DNA of 64,000 nucleotides from an uncultured Flavobacteriaceae bacterium (GCA_947497245.1 CANMFO010000001.1:310001-374000), one strand, 5' to 3'. Counted from the stretch's first letter, positions 23,138-32,564 are shown. Made by a program: numbers and translations. The notes: generated by a model not told the origin, from the sequence alone.

Positions 23138-23611
23138 CTACCCATGGTGATAGGGTTCATTCTTCAAAATGGTCAGGGCCCGATAAAGTTGTTCCACCAT
23201 GAACAAACGTACCATTTGATGGGAAAAGGTCATTTTTGACAGGCTCATTTTTCCCTGGGCCCGCTGATAAACCGCAGGGCTGAACCCATAGGGGCCGCCA
23301 ATGGCAAACACCAATTGTTTGATGCCCGAATTCATCCTTTTTTGCAGTTCTTCCGAAAAATCCACAGAGGAATACTGTTTTCCGCCCTCGTCCAAAACCA
23401 CAAGGACATCCGTACCGTTCAACTTTTTCAGGAGCCCTGCTCCCTCCTTTTCTTTTTGTTGTTTTTCGGAAAGATTCTTTGCATTTTTGATATCCGGTAC
23501 GATTTCCAACTCGAACTTGATATAATGTTTCAGTCTGTTTTGGTATGCCAAGACCAGCTGGTGCAGCTGCTGACTGTCCGTTTTCCCTATAGCGATCAGT
23601 TTAATGGTCAT
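23138..23611 (-). CDS. rlmH: 23S rRNA (pseudouridine1915-N3)-methyltransferase RlmH
   Basis: 157 aa from ATG 23611 (MTIKLIAIGKTD); an open frame extends 41 codons further upstream but is not part of the family. SPOUT knot motifs: VLDEGGKQYSSVDFSEEL, FAIGGPYGFSPAVYQRA, and LSKMTFSHQMVRLFMVEQLYRA at the C-terminus. It methylates pseudouridine 1915 in helix 69 of 23S rRNA. A perfect TTG-N19-TACATTTG promoter ends only 4 bp upstream of the start, so the mRNA may be leaderless or nearly so. Confidence 0.97.
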   Translation of the reverse strand: MTIKLIAIGKTDSQQLHQLVLAYQNRLKHYIKFELEIVPDIKNAKNLSEKQQKEKEGAGLLKKLNGTDVLVVLDEGGKQYSSVDFSEELQKRMNSGIKQLVFAIGGPYGFSPAVYQRAQGKMSLSKMTFSHQMVRLFMVEQLYRALTILKNEPYHHG

Positions 23612-23615
23612 AGCG

Positions 23616-23645
23616 CAAATGTAATGGGCAAATTTCATATTCCAA
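23616..23645 (-). promoter_or_regulatory. Bacteroidota-type promoter for rlmH
   Basis: On the minus strand, TTG (23643-23645), a 19-bp spacer, then TACATTTG (23616-23623): an exact match to TTG-N19-TAnnTTTG. Transcription would start at or within a few bases of the rlmH ATG (23609-23611). Confidence 0.65.
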
Positions 23646-23732
23646 ACATCGAATCCCATTTTCCAAAGCTTAAATTCAAAACGCAATACCATCAAACATT
23701 TTAGTATTTTAGCGCAGTTCAAACCAGAACCC

Positions 23733-24590
23733 ATGATTTCAAAGGAACAGTTTCAACACGAAATAGAGGGTATCATTAAAAATGCCATCCGGGAGGATGT
23801 TGGGGACGGCGACCATAGCTCCTTGGCTTGTATTCCGAACGACGCCCATGGCAAGGCAAAGTTATTGGTCAAGGACGAGGGCATCCTTGCAGGGATCGAA
23901 TTTGCAAAGCAGGTATTTGCTTATGTAGATTCAAAATTGGAGGTTGAGGAGTTGATGGGCGATGGGTCGGAAGTCCGCTATGGCGATATTGCCTTTTACG
24001 TTTCGGGGCGCTCCCAGAGCATTCTGAAATCGGAGCGTTTGGTGTTGAACGCCATGCAGCGAATGAGCGCGATAGCAAGCAAAACAAGGTCGTACGTGAA
24101 ATTGTTGGAGGGCACCGCCACAAAGATATTGGATACCCGTAAGACCACTCCGGGGATACGTGCCCTTGAAAAATGGGCCGTTAAAATTGGGGGCGGAGAG
24201 AATCATCGTTTTGCCCTTTTCGACATGATCATGCTCAAGGACAACCATATCGATTTCGCGGGAGGCATAACCAAAGCGATCGCCAAGACCCAACGATATC
24301 TTTCGGAATCCGGGCGGGATTTGAAAATCATCGTTGAGGCACGAAACTTGGAGGAGGTCGGGGAAATCCTAAAATCAGATGGGGTGTACCAGATCCTTCT
24401 CGACAATTTTGATTATACAGAAACGAAAAAAGCGGTGCAATTGATCGGGGACAGGTGTTTGACAGAATCGTCGGGCAACATTAATGAAGAGACGTTAAGG
24501 AACTATGCCGAATGTGGGGTCGACTATATCTCCGCGGGGGCCTTGACCCATTCGGTCTACAATATGGACCTTAGCCTAAAAGCCGTTTAG
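23733..24590 (+). CDS. nadC: Nicotinate-nucleotide pyrophosphorylase (carboxylating)
   Basis: 285 aa. The type II phosphoribosyltransferase motifs are present: EDVGDGDHSSLA, ERLVLNAMQRMSAIAS, LDTRKTTPGIRALEKWAV, GGGENHRFALFDMIMLKDNH, and the C-terminal ESSGNI...YISAGALTHS. It converts quinolinate and PRPP to nicotinate mononucleotide in de novo NAD synthesis. Divergent from rlmH, and its stop directly abuts the ATG of the BrkB gene. nadC-BrkB-DUF2147-priA is a tight same-strand run. Confidence 0.97.
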   Translation: MISKEQFQHEIEGIIKNAIREDVGDGDHSSLACIPNDAHGKAKLLVKDEGILAGIEFAKQVFAYVDSKLEVEELMGDGSEVRYGDIAFYVSGRSQSILKSERLVLNAMQRMSAIASKTRSYVKLLEGTATKILDTRKTTPGIRALEKWAVKIGGGENHRFALFDMIMLKDNHIDFAGGITKAIAKTQRYLSESGRDLKIIVEARNLEEVGEILKSDGVYQILLDNFDYTETKKAVQLIGDRCLTESSGNINEETLRNYAECGVDYISAGALTHSVYNMDLSLKAV

Positions 24591-25571
24591 ATGTCCATCG
24601 AAATAGAAAAAAAGCTCGAGAAAATTCCCGTGGTCAATTGGTTGGTGCGCTTGTTGAAGACCATTCGGCTGCCGGGATTTGAAGGTCTTTCAGCATATGA
24701 TCTGAGTGAGATGTATATTCGGGGAATTGTAGAGGGGGCCCTATCGACCCGGGCAAGTTCCATTGCCTTTAGTCTGTTCATGGCCTTGTTTCCACTGTTG
24801 ATCTTTATGGTAACTTTGGTACCCTTCCTGGTTTCCTACATCAGTCTGGGAAACGCCAATTTCGATGCGGAGTTCCTGTCTTTTTTGGAATCCTTTTTGC
24901 CCAATGCGACAGGGGACTATTTCGGCCAGATATTCCAACAGATCAAAGATCAAAAACGCGGGGGATTGCTCTCATCATCATTTGTGATTTCCATTTTCTT
25001 GATGGCCAACGGTGTGAATGCCATTTTTGGGGGCTTCGAGAACTCCTACCACGTAAACCTGACCAGAAATTTTTTCAGGCAGTATCTATATGCACTGATG
25101 GTTGGATTGATATTGTCGATCTTGATCATCGTTGGTTTTGTCGTCTACGTGTATTTTGAGGTCTATGTACTGACCTATTTGAGCGAGTTTGCGGCCAGGA
25201 CCGGTGGTTATGTGCTTGGGGAAGGGGATATCCTGGGGGTGCAGATCGCCAAATTCCTCTTTTTTATCCTACTGTCGTACCTAACTACCGCAATTCTGTA
25301 TTATTTTGGAACGGCCGAGGGGAAGCAGGCCCGGTTCTTTTCGGCAGGGGCCCTGATGACCACCCTGCTGTTTTTGCTGACCTCGTATCTCTTTGGGGTA
25401 TATGTTGAAAAGTTTGCACGCTATAACGAGTTGTACGGTGCCTTGGGCGGATTATTGATTTTAATGGTCTATATCTGGTTAAATTCCAATATATTGCTGC
25501 TGGGCTTTGAACTGAATGCGTCCCTGAATTGGCTCAGAAAAAATTACAGGAAGGATGATGATAAGAAATAG
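24591..25571 (+). CDS. YihY/BrkB family membrane protein
   Basis: 326 aa with six membrane helices. Features: ARASSIAFSLFMALFPLLIFMVTLVP at residues 55-82, FVISIFLMANGVNAIFGGFENSYHV at 125-150, and the C-terminal GALGGLLILMVYIWLNSNILLLGFELNA that is the family signature. Once described as RNase BN or a serum-resistance factor, its role is not settled; transport is likely. ATG directly follows the nadC stop; the last 17 bp overlap the DUF2147 gene. Confidence 0.95.
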   Translation: MSIEIEKKLEKIPVVNWLVRLLKTIRLPGFEGLSAYDLSEMYIRGIVEGALSTRASSIAFSLFMALFPLLIFMVTLVPFLVSYISLGNANFDAEFLSFLESFLPNATGDYFGQIFQQIKDQKRGGLLSSSFVISIFLMANGVNAIFGGFENSYHVNLTRNFFRQYLYALMVGLILSILIIVGFVVYVYFEVYVLTYLSEFAARTGGYVLGEGDILGVQIAKFLFFILLSYLTTAILYYFGTAEGKQARFFSAGALMTTLLFLLTSYLFGVYVEKFARYNELYGALGGLLILMVYIWLNSNILLLGFELNASLNWLRKNYRKDDDKK

Positions 25572-25995
25572 GGTGCTACTGGTCGCATTGGCCATGTTGG
25601 TCTTCTCCATGGGATATGGCCAGAGCATTTTCGGAAAATGGAAGACCATAGACGACCGCACGGGAAACCCCAAGGCCATCATCGATATCTACGAAAAGGA
25701 CGGACTGATGTATGGACATGTCGTCCAAATCTTGGAGAAAGGAAAGGAAAACTCCCTCTGCACCAAGTGCGATGGTGAGCTAAAGGATAAGCCCGTATTG
25801 GGGATGACGATCATAGAGGCGGCAAAAGAAACTTCCAAGGGCGTCTACAAGGGCAAAAAACTCTTTGATCCGGAGCAGGCGATGACCTTTCGATGTAAGA
25901 TCTGGCTGAACCCGGACAATCCCAACGAACTTAAGGTGCGCGGCTATCTGGCCTTTCTTTACCGCACCCAGACCTGGCTGCGCCTCGAAGGATAG
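25555..25995 (+). CDS. DUF2147 domain-containing exported protein
   Basis: 146 aa with a signal peptide (MMIRNRVLLVALAMLVFSMGYGQ). DUF2147 pattern: IFGKWKTIDDRTGNPKAIIDIYEKDG, CTKCDGELKDKPVLGMTII (a CxxC pair near 64-67), GKKLFDPEQAMTFRCKIWL, and ELKVRGYLAFLYRTQTW. The beta-rich fold may bind a small ligand; the function is unknown. It overlaps the end of the BrkB gene. ATG codons at 25555 and 25558 are both possible starts. Confidence 0.9.
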   Translation: MMIRNRVLLVALAMLVFSMGYGQSIFGKWKTIDDRTGNPKAIIDIYEKDGLMYGHVVQILEKGKENSLCTKCDGELKDKPVLGMTIIEAAKETSKGVYKGKKLFDPEQAMTFRCKIWLNPDNPNELKVRGYLAFLYRTQTWLRLEG

Positions 25996-26007
25996 AAGTT
26001 GAACGGT

Positions 26008-28464
26008 ATGCAGTATTTTATCGATGTCATCCTGCCCATTCCCCTGGAGAAGTTGTTTACCTATTCGGTTTCTTCCGAAGTGGCCCAATTTCTCAGCCCC
26101 GGTATGCGCGTTGCCGTTCCTTTTGGGAGATCAAAAATATACACGGCCCTGGTCTCAAGGATACATTCCACCGCCCCCGCAGTGTACGATGCGAAGGAGA
26201 TCCATCAGATTTTGGATGAGCATCCCATCGTCAATGAGATTCAGCTACAACATTGGCAATGGGTCGCGGACTATTATATGTGTACACTGGGAGAAGTGCT
26301 CCGGTCGGCCCTTCCCAGCGCTTTTTTGTTGGAAAGCGAAACGCTTATCTTAAAAAAACCGAATGCCGAACCGGATGAGATGAACCTAAGGGACGATGAA
26401 TTTCTTGTCTTCGAGGCCCTGCAACATCAAGCGGTATTGCGTGTGCAGGAAGTGGCCGCCATTGTGGATAGAAAGAATGCCCTCCCTGTTTTGAACAGCC
26501 TGTTGGGGAAGGGAATCATAGTACTGAAGGAAGAAATACAGGAACGGTATAGACCAAAACTGGTCCGGTACCTTCAATTGGGAACGGACTATCGAACGGA
26601 ACCGCAATTGGAGGCCTTGCTTCAATCCCTTACACGGGCACCCAAGCAGAGCCAGGTGGTACTGGCGTTGTTCCAATTGCAGGCGACCAGCAAAAAGCCG
26701 ATCAAGGTCGTGGAAGTCGAACAAGCGAGCGGTGGCTCTAAAGCCGTTATACGATCTCTAGTGGACAAGGGGATTTTGGAGGAATATTTTATTCGGACCG
26801 ATAGGGTGAATTATGAGGGGAACCCGGAAGGCCAACACTTGAAAGCGTTGACCGAACACCAAAAAAACGCCTTACATGATATAGATAAAAGCTTTGACAA
26901 TGACAAAGTTACCTTATTGCACGGCGTTACCTCGTCCGGAAAGACAGAGGTCTATGTCAAACTGATCGAACGTTGCTTGGAAACGGGAAAACAGGCCCTG
27001 TACCTGCTGCCGGAGATCGCCCTCACCACCCAACTGATCTCACGGCTACAGGACTTTTTTGGCGAGAGGGTCTCGGTGTACCACTCCAAGTACAACATAC
27101 AGGAAAGGATAGAGGTTTGGAACAATGTTTTGGCAAAAAAAAACAAGGCACAGATCGTGATAGGGGCCAGGTCTTCGCTGTTTTTGCCCTTTTCCGATCT
27201 GGGGACGATCATTGTGGACGAGGAGCACGAGGGCTCATTCAAGCAATTTGACCCTGCCCCGCGATATCATGCCCGGGATGCCGCGATAGTTTTGGGAAAT
27301 CTTCATGGGGCCAATGTTCTACTGGGGTCGGCGACACCGAGCGTGGAAACATTCCACAATGTCCAGATCGGCAAGTACGGTTACGCGAAGATCGATCGCC
27401 GCTATGGGAACGTGCTCCTGCCCGAAATGGAATTGGTAGACCTTAAGGAACAGACGCGGAAACGTCGGATGAAAGGTCATTTTTCGGAACGATTGATGGA
27501 GGAGATAACAGAGGCATTGGACGCTAGGGAACAGGTTATCCTCTTCCAAAATCGCAGGGGCTATGCGCCCATTGTAGAATGTACTACCTGCGGTCATTCG
27601 CCGCAATGCCCGAATTGTGATGTGAGCCTTACCTATCATCAATTCAAAAAGCAATTGAGGTGCCATTATTGCGGCCATCACATGGCTTTGCAAGAAAGTT
27701 GCCAGGCATGTGGAAGTGCTACTTTGGACACCAAGGGTTTCGGGACCGAACAAGTGGAAAAAGAACTGGAAACCTTGTTTCCGGAGGCCAAGGTCCGACG
27801 TATGGACTTGGATACCACCCGGGGAAAACACAGTTATGAAAAAATAATTACCGCCTTTGAACAGCAGGAGATGGACATTCTGGTCGGCACCCAAATGCTC
27901 ACCAAGGGCCTGGACTTTAGAAATGTCAGCCTCGTGGGAATCATGAATGCCGATGCCCTGTTGAATTTTCCGGACTACAGAGCGCACGAACGCTGTTTTC
28001 AATTGATTACCCAAGTGGCCGGGAGGGCCGGTCGTACAAAAAAAAGAGGAAAGGTGATCATCCAGAGTTATAATCCTTACCACCAGATTTTAAAGCAGGT
28101 GTCCACAAGCGATTACATGGGCATGTACGGCGAGCAATTGTACGAAAGGGAGCAGTACAAATACCCTCCTGCGAACCGGATCATCAAGATCACCTTTAAG
28201 CACAAAGAATACAATCGGTTGAACGAAGCTTCGGAATGGTTTGCCCTGGGGCTGCGCAATGTGCTCGGAGGAAATGTACTGGGACCGGAATACCCACCGG
28301 TGGCGCGTATACGAAATCAATACCTAAAAAACGTGATCGTTAAGATAGCTCCCCAACAATCCCTTGCCAACATTAAAAAGGGCATTAAAAGGATTGAAAG
28401 ATCGTTCAACGCGATTTCGCAATATCGCAGTGTGCGGGTCATCTACAATGTGGACCATATTTAG
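26008..28464 (+). CDS. priA: Primosomal protein N', replication-restart helicase PriA
   Basis: 818 aa from ATG 26008; an upstream TTG at 25999 adds three residues and is less likely. N-terminal 3'-OH-binding domain, then helicase motifs GVTSSGKTEVY (Walker A), VDEEHEGSFK (DEEH box) and VGTQMLTKGLDF. Eight zinc-binding cysteines cluster in CTTCGHSPQCPNC and CHYCGH...CQACG between about 525 and 575. It unwinds stalled forks and reloads DnaB. Last gene of the nadC run, followed by a bidirectional terminator. Confidence 0.97.
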   Translation: MQYFIDVILPIPLEKLFTYSVSSEVAQFLSPGMRVAVPFGRSKIYTALVSRIHSTAPAVYDAKEIHQILDEHPIVNEIQLQHWQWVADYYMCTLGEVLRSALPSAFLLESETLILKKPNAEPDEMNLRDDEFLVFEALQHQAVLRVQEVAAIVDRKNALPVLNSLLGKGIIVLKEEIQERYRPKLVRYLQLGTDYRTEPQLEALLQSLTRAPKQSQVVLALFQLQATSKKPIKVVEVEQASGGSKAVIRSLVDKGILEEYFIRTDRVNYEGNPEGQHLKALTEHQKNALHDIDKSFDNDKVTLLHGVTSSGKTEVYVKLIERCLETGKQALYLLPEIALTTQLISRLQDFFGERVSVYHSKYNIQERIEVWNNVLAKKNKAQIVIGARSSLFLPFSDLGTIIVDEEHEGSFKQFDPAPRYHARDAAIVLGNLHGANVLLGSATPSVETFHNVQIGKYGYAKIDRRYGNVLLPEMELVDLKEQTRKRRMKGHFSERLMEEITEALDAREQVILFQNRRGYAPIVECTTCGHSPQCPNCDVSLTYHQFKKQLRCHYCGHHMALQESCQACGSATLDTKGFGTEQVEKELETLFPEAKVRRMDLDTTRGKHSYEKIITAFEQQEMDILVGTQMLTKGLDFRNVSLVGIMNADALLNFPDYRAHERCFQLITQVAGRAGRTKKRGKVIIQSYNPYHQILKQVSTSDYMGMYGEQLYEREQYKYPPANRIIKITFKHKEYNRLNEASEWFALGLRNVLGGNVLGPEYPPVARIRNQYLKNVIVKIAPQQSLANIKKGIKRIERSFNAISQYRSVRVIYNVDHI

Positions 28465-28479
28465 GAAAAAGAACAAAAA

Positions 28480-28509
28480 AACCACCATATCAGTTTTGAT
28501 ATAGTGGTT
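28480..28509. terminator. Bidirectional terminator between priA and the LytTR regulator
   Basis: AACCACCATATCA pairs with TGATATAGTGGTT (one mismatch) around a 4-nt loop, with an A-run before it. It separates the convergent priA and regulator genes. Confidence 0.8.
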
Positions 28510-28531
28510 CGTTATACTGTTATTGGCGGTC

Positions 28532-29224
28532 TTAGACGTTACTCAGCGCTTCGGCGAGCTCGGTCTTTTTGTTCCTGCTCAATGGAATGGATCGTCCGCT
28601 TACCTCAACATTTTTACTGTTGAACTTCTCGATTTTTTCCAAGTTCACGATATAGGATTTATGTATCCTTAAAAACTTCTCTTCCGGCAATTGTTTTTCG
28701 AAAGATTTCATTGTTGATAAAATTACGATATTGGCCTCATCGGTTACCAATTTAATGTAATCTCCGAGCGCTTCGATCCATTTGATATCGTTAAGGATCA
28801 CCTTTCGCTTCTTCAGATTGCTTTTAACGAAGATATGCTCCTCATCCTCGTTTACCTTGTGCATTTGTTCATATTTGGCCACAGCGCGCCGAACCGATGC
28901 ATCAAACCGTGCCATAGTAATGGGTTTGTGCAAATAATCCGTTACGTCATAGTCAAAAGCTTTTAGGGCGTAATCCGGCTTTCCGGTAATCAAAATTACC
29001 TGAGGACTGTTTTCTAGGGACTCTAACAGGTCGAATCCACTAATGATCGGCATTTCAACATCCAGAAAAATTAAATCGATTTCATTGTTTTTGATACCGT
29101 TCTTGGCTTCGATCGCATTACTGTACTCTGCCACCATAGCAAGATTTGGGTGGTTGTTGACGAGCTTCGCGACCGCCATTCGCTGCATGGACGAATCGTC
29201 TACGATAATACTTCTTAATTTCAT
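28532..29224 (-). CDS. LytTR-family response regulator
   Basis: 230 aa. The receiver domain spans residues 1-120 with Asp9/Asp10, the phosphoacceptor Asp55 (IFLDVEMP), Thr80 (ITGKPDYALKAF) and Lys102 (YLHKPI). The LytTR DNA-binding domain spans about 135-230 (IFVKSNLKKRKVILNDIKWIEALGDYIKLVT, FLRIHKSYIVNLEKIEKF). It activates target promoters upon phosphorylation. No histidine kinase is adjacent, so the partner kinase lies elsewhere. Start ATG at 29224. Confidence 0.95.
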   Translation of the reverse strand: MKLRSIIVDDSSMQRMAVAKLVNNHPNLAMVAEYSNAIEAKNGIKNNEIDLIFLDVEMPIISGFDLLESLENSPQVILITGKPDYALKAFDYDVTDYLHKPITMARFDASVRRAVAKYEQMHKVNEDEEHIFVKSNLKKRKVILNDIKWIEALGDYIKLVTDEANIVILSTMKSFEKQLPEEKFLRIHKSYIVNLEKIEKFNSKNVEVSGRSIPLSRNKKTELAEALSNV

Positions 29225-29459
29225 AAAAGGGTTGATTTGTGGGGTTAAATCATCGACAAATTACCGAAAAAACACGTTCAACTGCAACAAAAGATGTAAA
29301 CATTGCGTGAAATCCTGTATGATTGACAATGACCATAGGTTTAGATTTAGGTTAAGTTCGATTTTATGATTACTTGAAGCTATAACGAAGAAATTCTCGT
29401 TTTCTTGTGAATAGTCGCAAATATTCTTACTTTTGCCGTCCTAAAAACAAAATTTATAT
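29225..29459. other. Divergent intergenic region, LytTR regulator / rpsF
   Basis: 235 bp. It contains the rpsF promoter at its right end and presumably the regulator promoter at its left. I see no other gene. Confidence 0.5.
29405..29435 (+). promoter_or_regulatory. Bacteroidota-type promoter for rpsF-rpsR-rplI
   Basis: TTG (29405-29407), a 20-bp spacer, then TACTTTTG (29428-29435), matching TTG-N19/20-TAnnTTTG. The rpsF ATG follows 25 bp downstream. Confidence 0.7.
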
Positions 29460-29798
29460 ATGAACCATTACGAAACTGTTTTCATCTTGAATCCCGTTCT
29501 ATCTGATGTCCAGATAGAGGAAACAGTTAAGAAATTTGAGAATTTCTTAATTAAGAATGGAGCCAAAATGGTCTCCAAGGAAAATTGGGGCCTAAAGAAA
29601 TTGGCGTATCCCATCCAACACAAAAAAAGTGGTTTTTACCATTTGTTCGAATTTGCCGGTCCCGGCGAAGTTGTTGCTCCCTACGAGCAGGAATTTCGAA
29701 GGGACGAGCGCGTTATGCGCTTTTTAACGGTCAAATTGGATAAGCACGCCGTCGCGTGGGCAGAAAAAAGAAGAACAAGGTTAAAAGCTAAAGTGTAA
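29460..29798 (+). CDS. rpsF: 30S ribosomal protein S6
   Basis: 112 aa. N-terminal [12 protein letters not shown] is the S6 signature, and [20 protein letters not shown] is the central conserved block. The protein binds S18 in the platform of the 30S subunit. First gene of the classic rpsF-rpsR-rplI operon, 3 bp before rpsR. The C-terminal Arg/Lys-rich tail is normal for the phylum. Confidence 0.98.
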   Translation: MNHYETVFILNPVLSDVQIEETVKKFENFLIKNGAKMVSKENWGLKKLAYPIQHKKSGFYHLFEFAGPGEVVAPYEQEFRRDERVMRFLTVKLDKHAVAWAEKRRTRLKAKV

Positions 29799-29801
29799 GG
29801 T

Positions 29802-30098
29802 ATGTCAACAATTGAGCAACAAGCAAAAGGAAAGAAAGATGGGGAAATCAGGTATTTGACCCCACTGAACATTGAGACCAATACCAAAAAGAAGTACTGT
29901 CGTTTTAAAAAGTCCGGCATTAAATATGTCGATTACAAAGACGCGGATTTCTTGATCAAGTTGGTAAACGAGCAGGGAAAGCTTCTTCCCAGAAGACTTA
30001 CCGGAACCTCCCTAAAATATCAAAGAAAAGTGGCACAGGCCGTAAAAAGGGCCCGTCACTTGGCACTAATGCCCTATGTTGGTGATTTATTAAAATAA
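29802..30098 (+). CDS. rpsR: 30S ribosomal protein S18
   Basis: 98 aa, longer than E. coli S18 because of an N-terminal extension of about 20 residues ([21 protein letters not shown]). The core is [52 protein letters not shown]. No zinc ribbon is present. It lies between rpsF and rplI, as expected. Confidence 0.98.
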   Translation: MSTIEQQAKGKKDGEIRYLTPLNIETNTKKKYCRFKKSGIKYVDYKDADFLIKLVNEQGKLLPRRLTGTSLKYQRKVAQAVKRARHLALMPYVGDLLK

Positions 30099-30111
30099 AG
30101 GAAAAGGAACC

Positions 30112-30561
30112 ATGGAACTAATATTAAAACAGGACGTAGAGCATTTGGGTTTTAAAGATGATGTCGTGAACGTAAAGAACGGTTATGGCAGAAACTACCT
30201 CATCCCACGGGGCATGGCCACTATGGCGACTCCCTCGGCCAAAAAAGTTTTGGAAGAGAATTTGAGACAACGGGCCCACAAGGAAAAGACCATTGTGGAT
30301 GCCGCCACCAAAAGCGCGAACGCCATCAAGGAATTGGAGATTAAGATCGCCGCAAAAACCGGCGCCGGTGACAAATTGTTCGGTTCGGTAACCACCATTG
30401 ACCTGGCCGCCGCCCTTCAGAAGGCAGGGCATGAGGTCGATAAAAAGTTTATCAGTATCAAGGGAGGCAGTGTTAAACGCCTCGGACCCTATGACGCACA
30501 GATCAGACTTCACAGGGAAGTAGTAGTTGATCTAGGTTTTGAAGTGGTTGCCGAGAAGTAA
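30112..30561 (+). CDS. rplI: 50S ribosomal protein L9
   Basis: 149 aa. The N-terminal MELILKQDVEHLGFKDDVVNVKNGYGRNYLIPRG block is the L9 signature, followed by the long central helix and the globular C-terminal domain. It binds 23S rRNA at the L1 stalk base. Last gene of the operon, with a terminator 26 bp downstream. Confidence 0.98.
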   Translation: MELILKQDVEHLGFKDDVVNVKNGYGRNYLIPRGMATMATPSAKKVLEENLRQRAHKEKTIVDAATKSANAIKELEIKIAAKTGAGDKLFGSVTTIDLAAALQKAGHEVDKKFISIKGGSVKRLGPYDAQIRLHREVVVDLGFEVVAEK

Positions 30562-30586
30562 CAGATCGACAAATTGTGAACAAGTT

Positions 30587-30619
30587 AAAGAGGCTGCCCC
30601 TATGGGACAGTCTCTTTTT
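30587..30619 (+). terminator. Terminator after rplI
   Basis: AAAGAGGCTGCCCC pairs with GGGACAGTCTCTTT (one mismatch, one G-T pair) and runs into TTTTT. Confidence 0.88.
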
Positions 30620-30630
30620 AATTTTACAGT

Positions 30631-31101
30631 ATGAAATACACACGCCTCACAAGGCAACAACAGGAAGAACTCCACCAAGAATTCATCAACTTTTTGGCCA
30701 CCCAATCGATTACCGCTGAAGAATGGCAAAAGCTGAAAGCCGAAAAACCCGAAGTTGCGGAAGAAGAACTGGATGTGTTCAGCGATTTGATATGGGAAGG
30801 CGTGCTCTCGAACGTGGCCTATTTGGAAAACATTTCCGCACAGCACATGCACCTTTTTTATTGTGCGGAAAAGGAAATGAAGTTGATTTCGGTAAAGGTA
30901 ATGAACCCGGATATCGACCTTATGACCAAGGTGGGGTTCAATTGGTTCAAGAAGAACTGGCAGTCCGATTTCGTAGAGTACCTTACCGCATCCAAAGCCT
31001 ATACCAAGGACAAAAATCAAGATAAGTTCGGGTTGATCCGACAAGGGGCCGTGATCACCAAGGGCGATTTGTACCAATGGTTTGAAAAAGTGATTGGATA
31101 A
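30631..31101 (+). CDS. Conserved protein of unknown function (DUF6495-like)
   Basis: 156 aa, soluble, acidic-helical N-terminal half (RQQQEELHQEFINFLATQSITAEEW, EELDVFSDLIWEGVLSNV), beta-rich middle with HMHLFYCAEKEMKLISVKV, and C-terminal GAVITKGDLYQWFEKVIG. I recall this type directly after rplI in flavobacteria under DUF6495, but the family name is from memory and less certain. No catalytic motif is recognisable. It sits between the rplI terminator and hisS, about 90 bp before the hisS ATG. Confidence 0.7.
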   Translation: MKYTRLTRQQQEELHQEFINFLATQSITAEEWQKLKAEKPEVAEEELDVFSDLIWEGVLSNVAYLENISAQHMHLFYCAEKEMKLISVKVMNPDIDLMTKVGFNWFKKNWQSDFVEYLTASKAYTKDKNQDKFGLIRQGAVITKGDLYQWFEKVIG

Positions 31102-31187
31102 GTCGATATTTGTGCGAGCTTAATAAAACAAGAGTTTCTAATATTCCCCTGAGCGCAGATGAAGGGATATGTGATACGTATATCAAA

Positions 31188-32564
31188 ATGGCACAAAAAC
31201 CGAGCATACCCAAGGGCACCCGCGATTTCTCCCCCGCCGAGGTCCTGAAACGGAACTACATTTTCGACCTGGTCAAAAGGCAATTTCAGACCTTTGGTTT
31301 TCAGCCGATAGAAACCCCATCATTCGAAAACTCCGAGACCCTGATGGGGAAATACGGGGACGAAGGGGACCGTTTGATCTTTAAAATATTGAATTCGGGG
31401 GATTTTATCAGCAAGGTCGATGATGTTACCTACAGCTCCAAAAAATCCAGTTCGCTAACACCGAAGATTTCGGAGAAGGCCCTGCGCTACGATCTTACCG
31501 TACCCTTTGCACGCTATGTGGTGATGCACCAGAACGAGATCGATTTTCCCTTTAAGCGCTATCAGATCCAACCGGTTTGGCGTGCGGATCGGCCCCAAAA
31601 GGGCCGTTTCAGGGAGTTTTATCAATGTGATGCCGATGTGGTGGGCGCGAATTCCCTCTTGCAGGAGGTGGAACTGCTGCAATTGTACGATGCCGTTTTT
31701 ACCGATTTGAAATTGACCGGGACCACCATCAAGATCAACAATCGCAAAATATTGGCGGGTATCGCGGAGGTCATTGGGGCGAAGCACCAATTGGTCGATT
31801 TCACCGTGGCCTTGGACAAGCTGGATAAAATTGGGGAGGAAGGGGTAAAAAGGGAAATGCGGGAAAAGGGCATTTCCGAGAAGGCCATGGAATTGGCCGG
31901 TCCATTGTTTTCCCTTTCAGGAACCAACCTACAACAACTCGATGCCCTGCGGTCGCTCTTGTCCGGATCGGAACAGGGGGGCAAAGGGGTCCAAGAACTG
32001 GAATTTATCGTAAAAACGGTGGAGGAACTGGGACTGCAATCCGCCCAGCTTACCATCGATGTGACCCTTGCCAGAGGGCTAAACTATTACACCGGGGCCA
32101 TTTTTGAGGTGGCCGCCCCGGAAGGGGTGCAAATGGGCTCCATTGGGGGAGGGGGCCGCTATGATGATCTTACGGGAATCTTTGGTCTCAAGGATGTGAG
32201 CGGAGTCGGCATCTCCTTTGGATTGGATCGCATTTATCTGGTTTTGGAAGAGCTGGGATACTTCCCTGAGGCACTGGAGCGGTCATTGGACGTACTTTGC
32301 CTCAATTTTGGGGAAGCGGAAGCCTTGGTGGCCCTGCGATTGCTAGGGAAGCTCCGAAAGGCCGGCTTGAAGGCGGACCTATACCCTTCCAAATCAAAAA
32401 TACAGAAGCAACTGAAATATGCCAACAACCGGAACGTGCCCTATGTGATCTTGATCGGGGAAGAGGAATTGGCCAATGGTTCTTTTGTGGTGAAGAACAT
32501 GCTGGAAGGCACTCAAAAAGAGTATGCAATGGACCAACTCGAGGATTTTATTGCCCTATGGTAG
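31188..32564 (+). CDS. hisS: Histidyl-tRNA synthetase
   Basis: 458 aa from ATG 31188 (MAQKPSIPKGTRDFSP). A GTG 78 bp upstream is in frame but adds an unrelated N-terminus. Class II motifs: GTRDFSP, RYDLTVPFARYV (motif 2 region), QPVWRADRPQKGRFREFYQCDADV, LARGLNYYTG (His-specific loop) and GGGGRYDDLTG. C-terminal anticodon-binding domain from about 365. It charges tRNA-His. The end overlaps the convergent Nudix gene by 9 bp. Confidence 0.98.
   Translation: MAQKPSIPKGTRDFSPAEVLKRNYIFDLVKRQFQTFGFQPIETPSFENSETLMGKYGDEGDRLIFKILNSGDFISKVDDVTYSSKKSSSLTPKISEKALRYDLTVPFARYVVMHQNEIDFPFKRYQIQPVWRADRPQKGRFREFYQCDADVVGANSLLQEVELLQLYDAVFTDLKLTGTTIKINNRKILAGIAEVIGAKHQLVDFTVALDKLDKIGEEGVKREMREKGISEKAMELAGPLFSLSGTNLQQLDALRSLLSGSEQGGKGVQELEFIVKTVEELGLQSAQLTIDVTLARGLNYYTGAIFEVAAPEGVQMGSIGGGGRYDDLTGIFGLKDVSGVGISFGLDRIYLVLEELGYFPEALERSLDVLCLNFGEAEALVALRLLGKLRKAGLKADLYPSKSKIQKQLKYANNRNVPYVILIGEEELANGSFVVKNMLEGTQKEYAMDQLEDFIALW

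Noticed and set aside
27319-28083. 254-codon open frame antisense to priA
   Set aside because: Shadow of priA with atypical composition.
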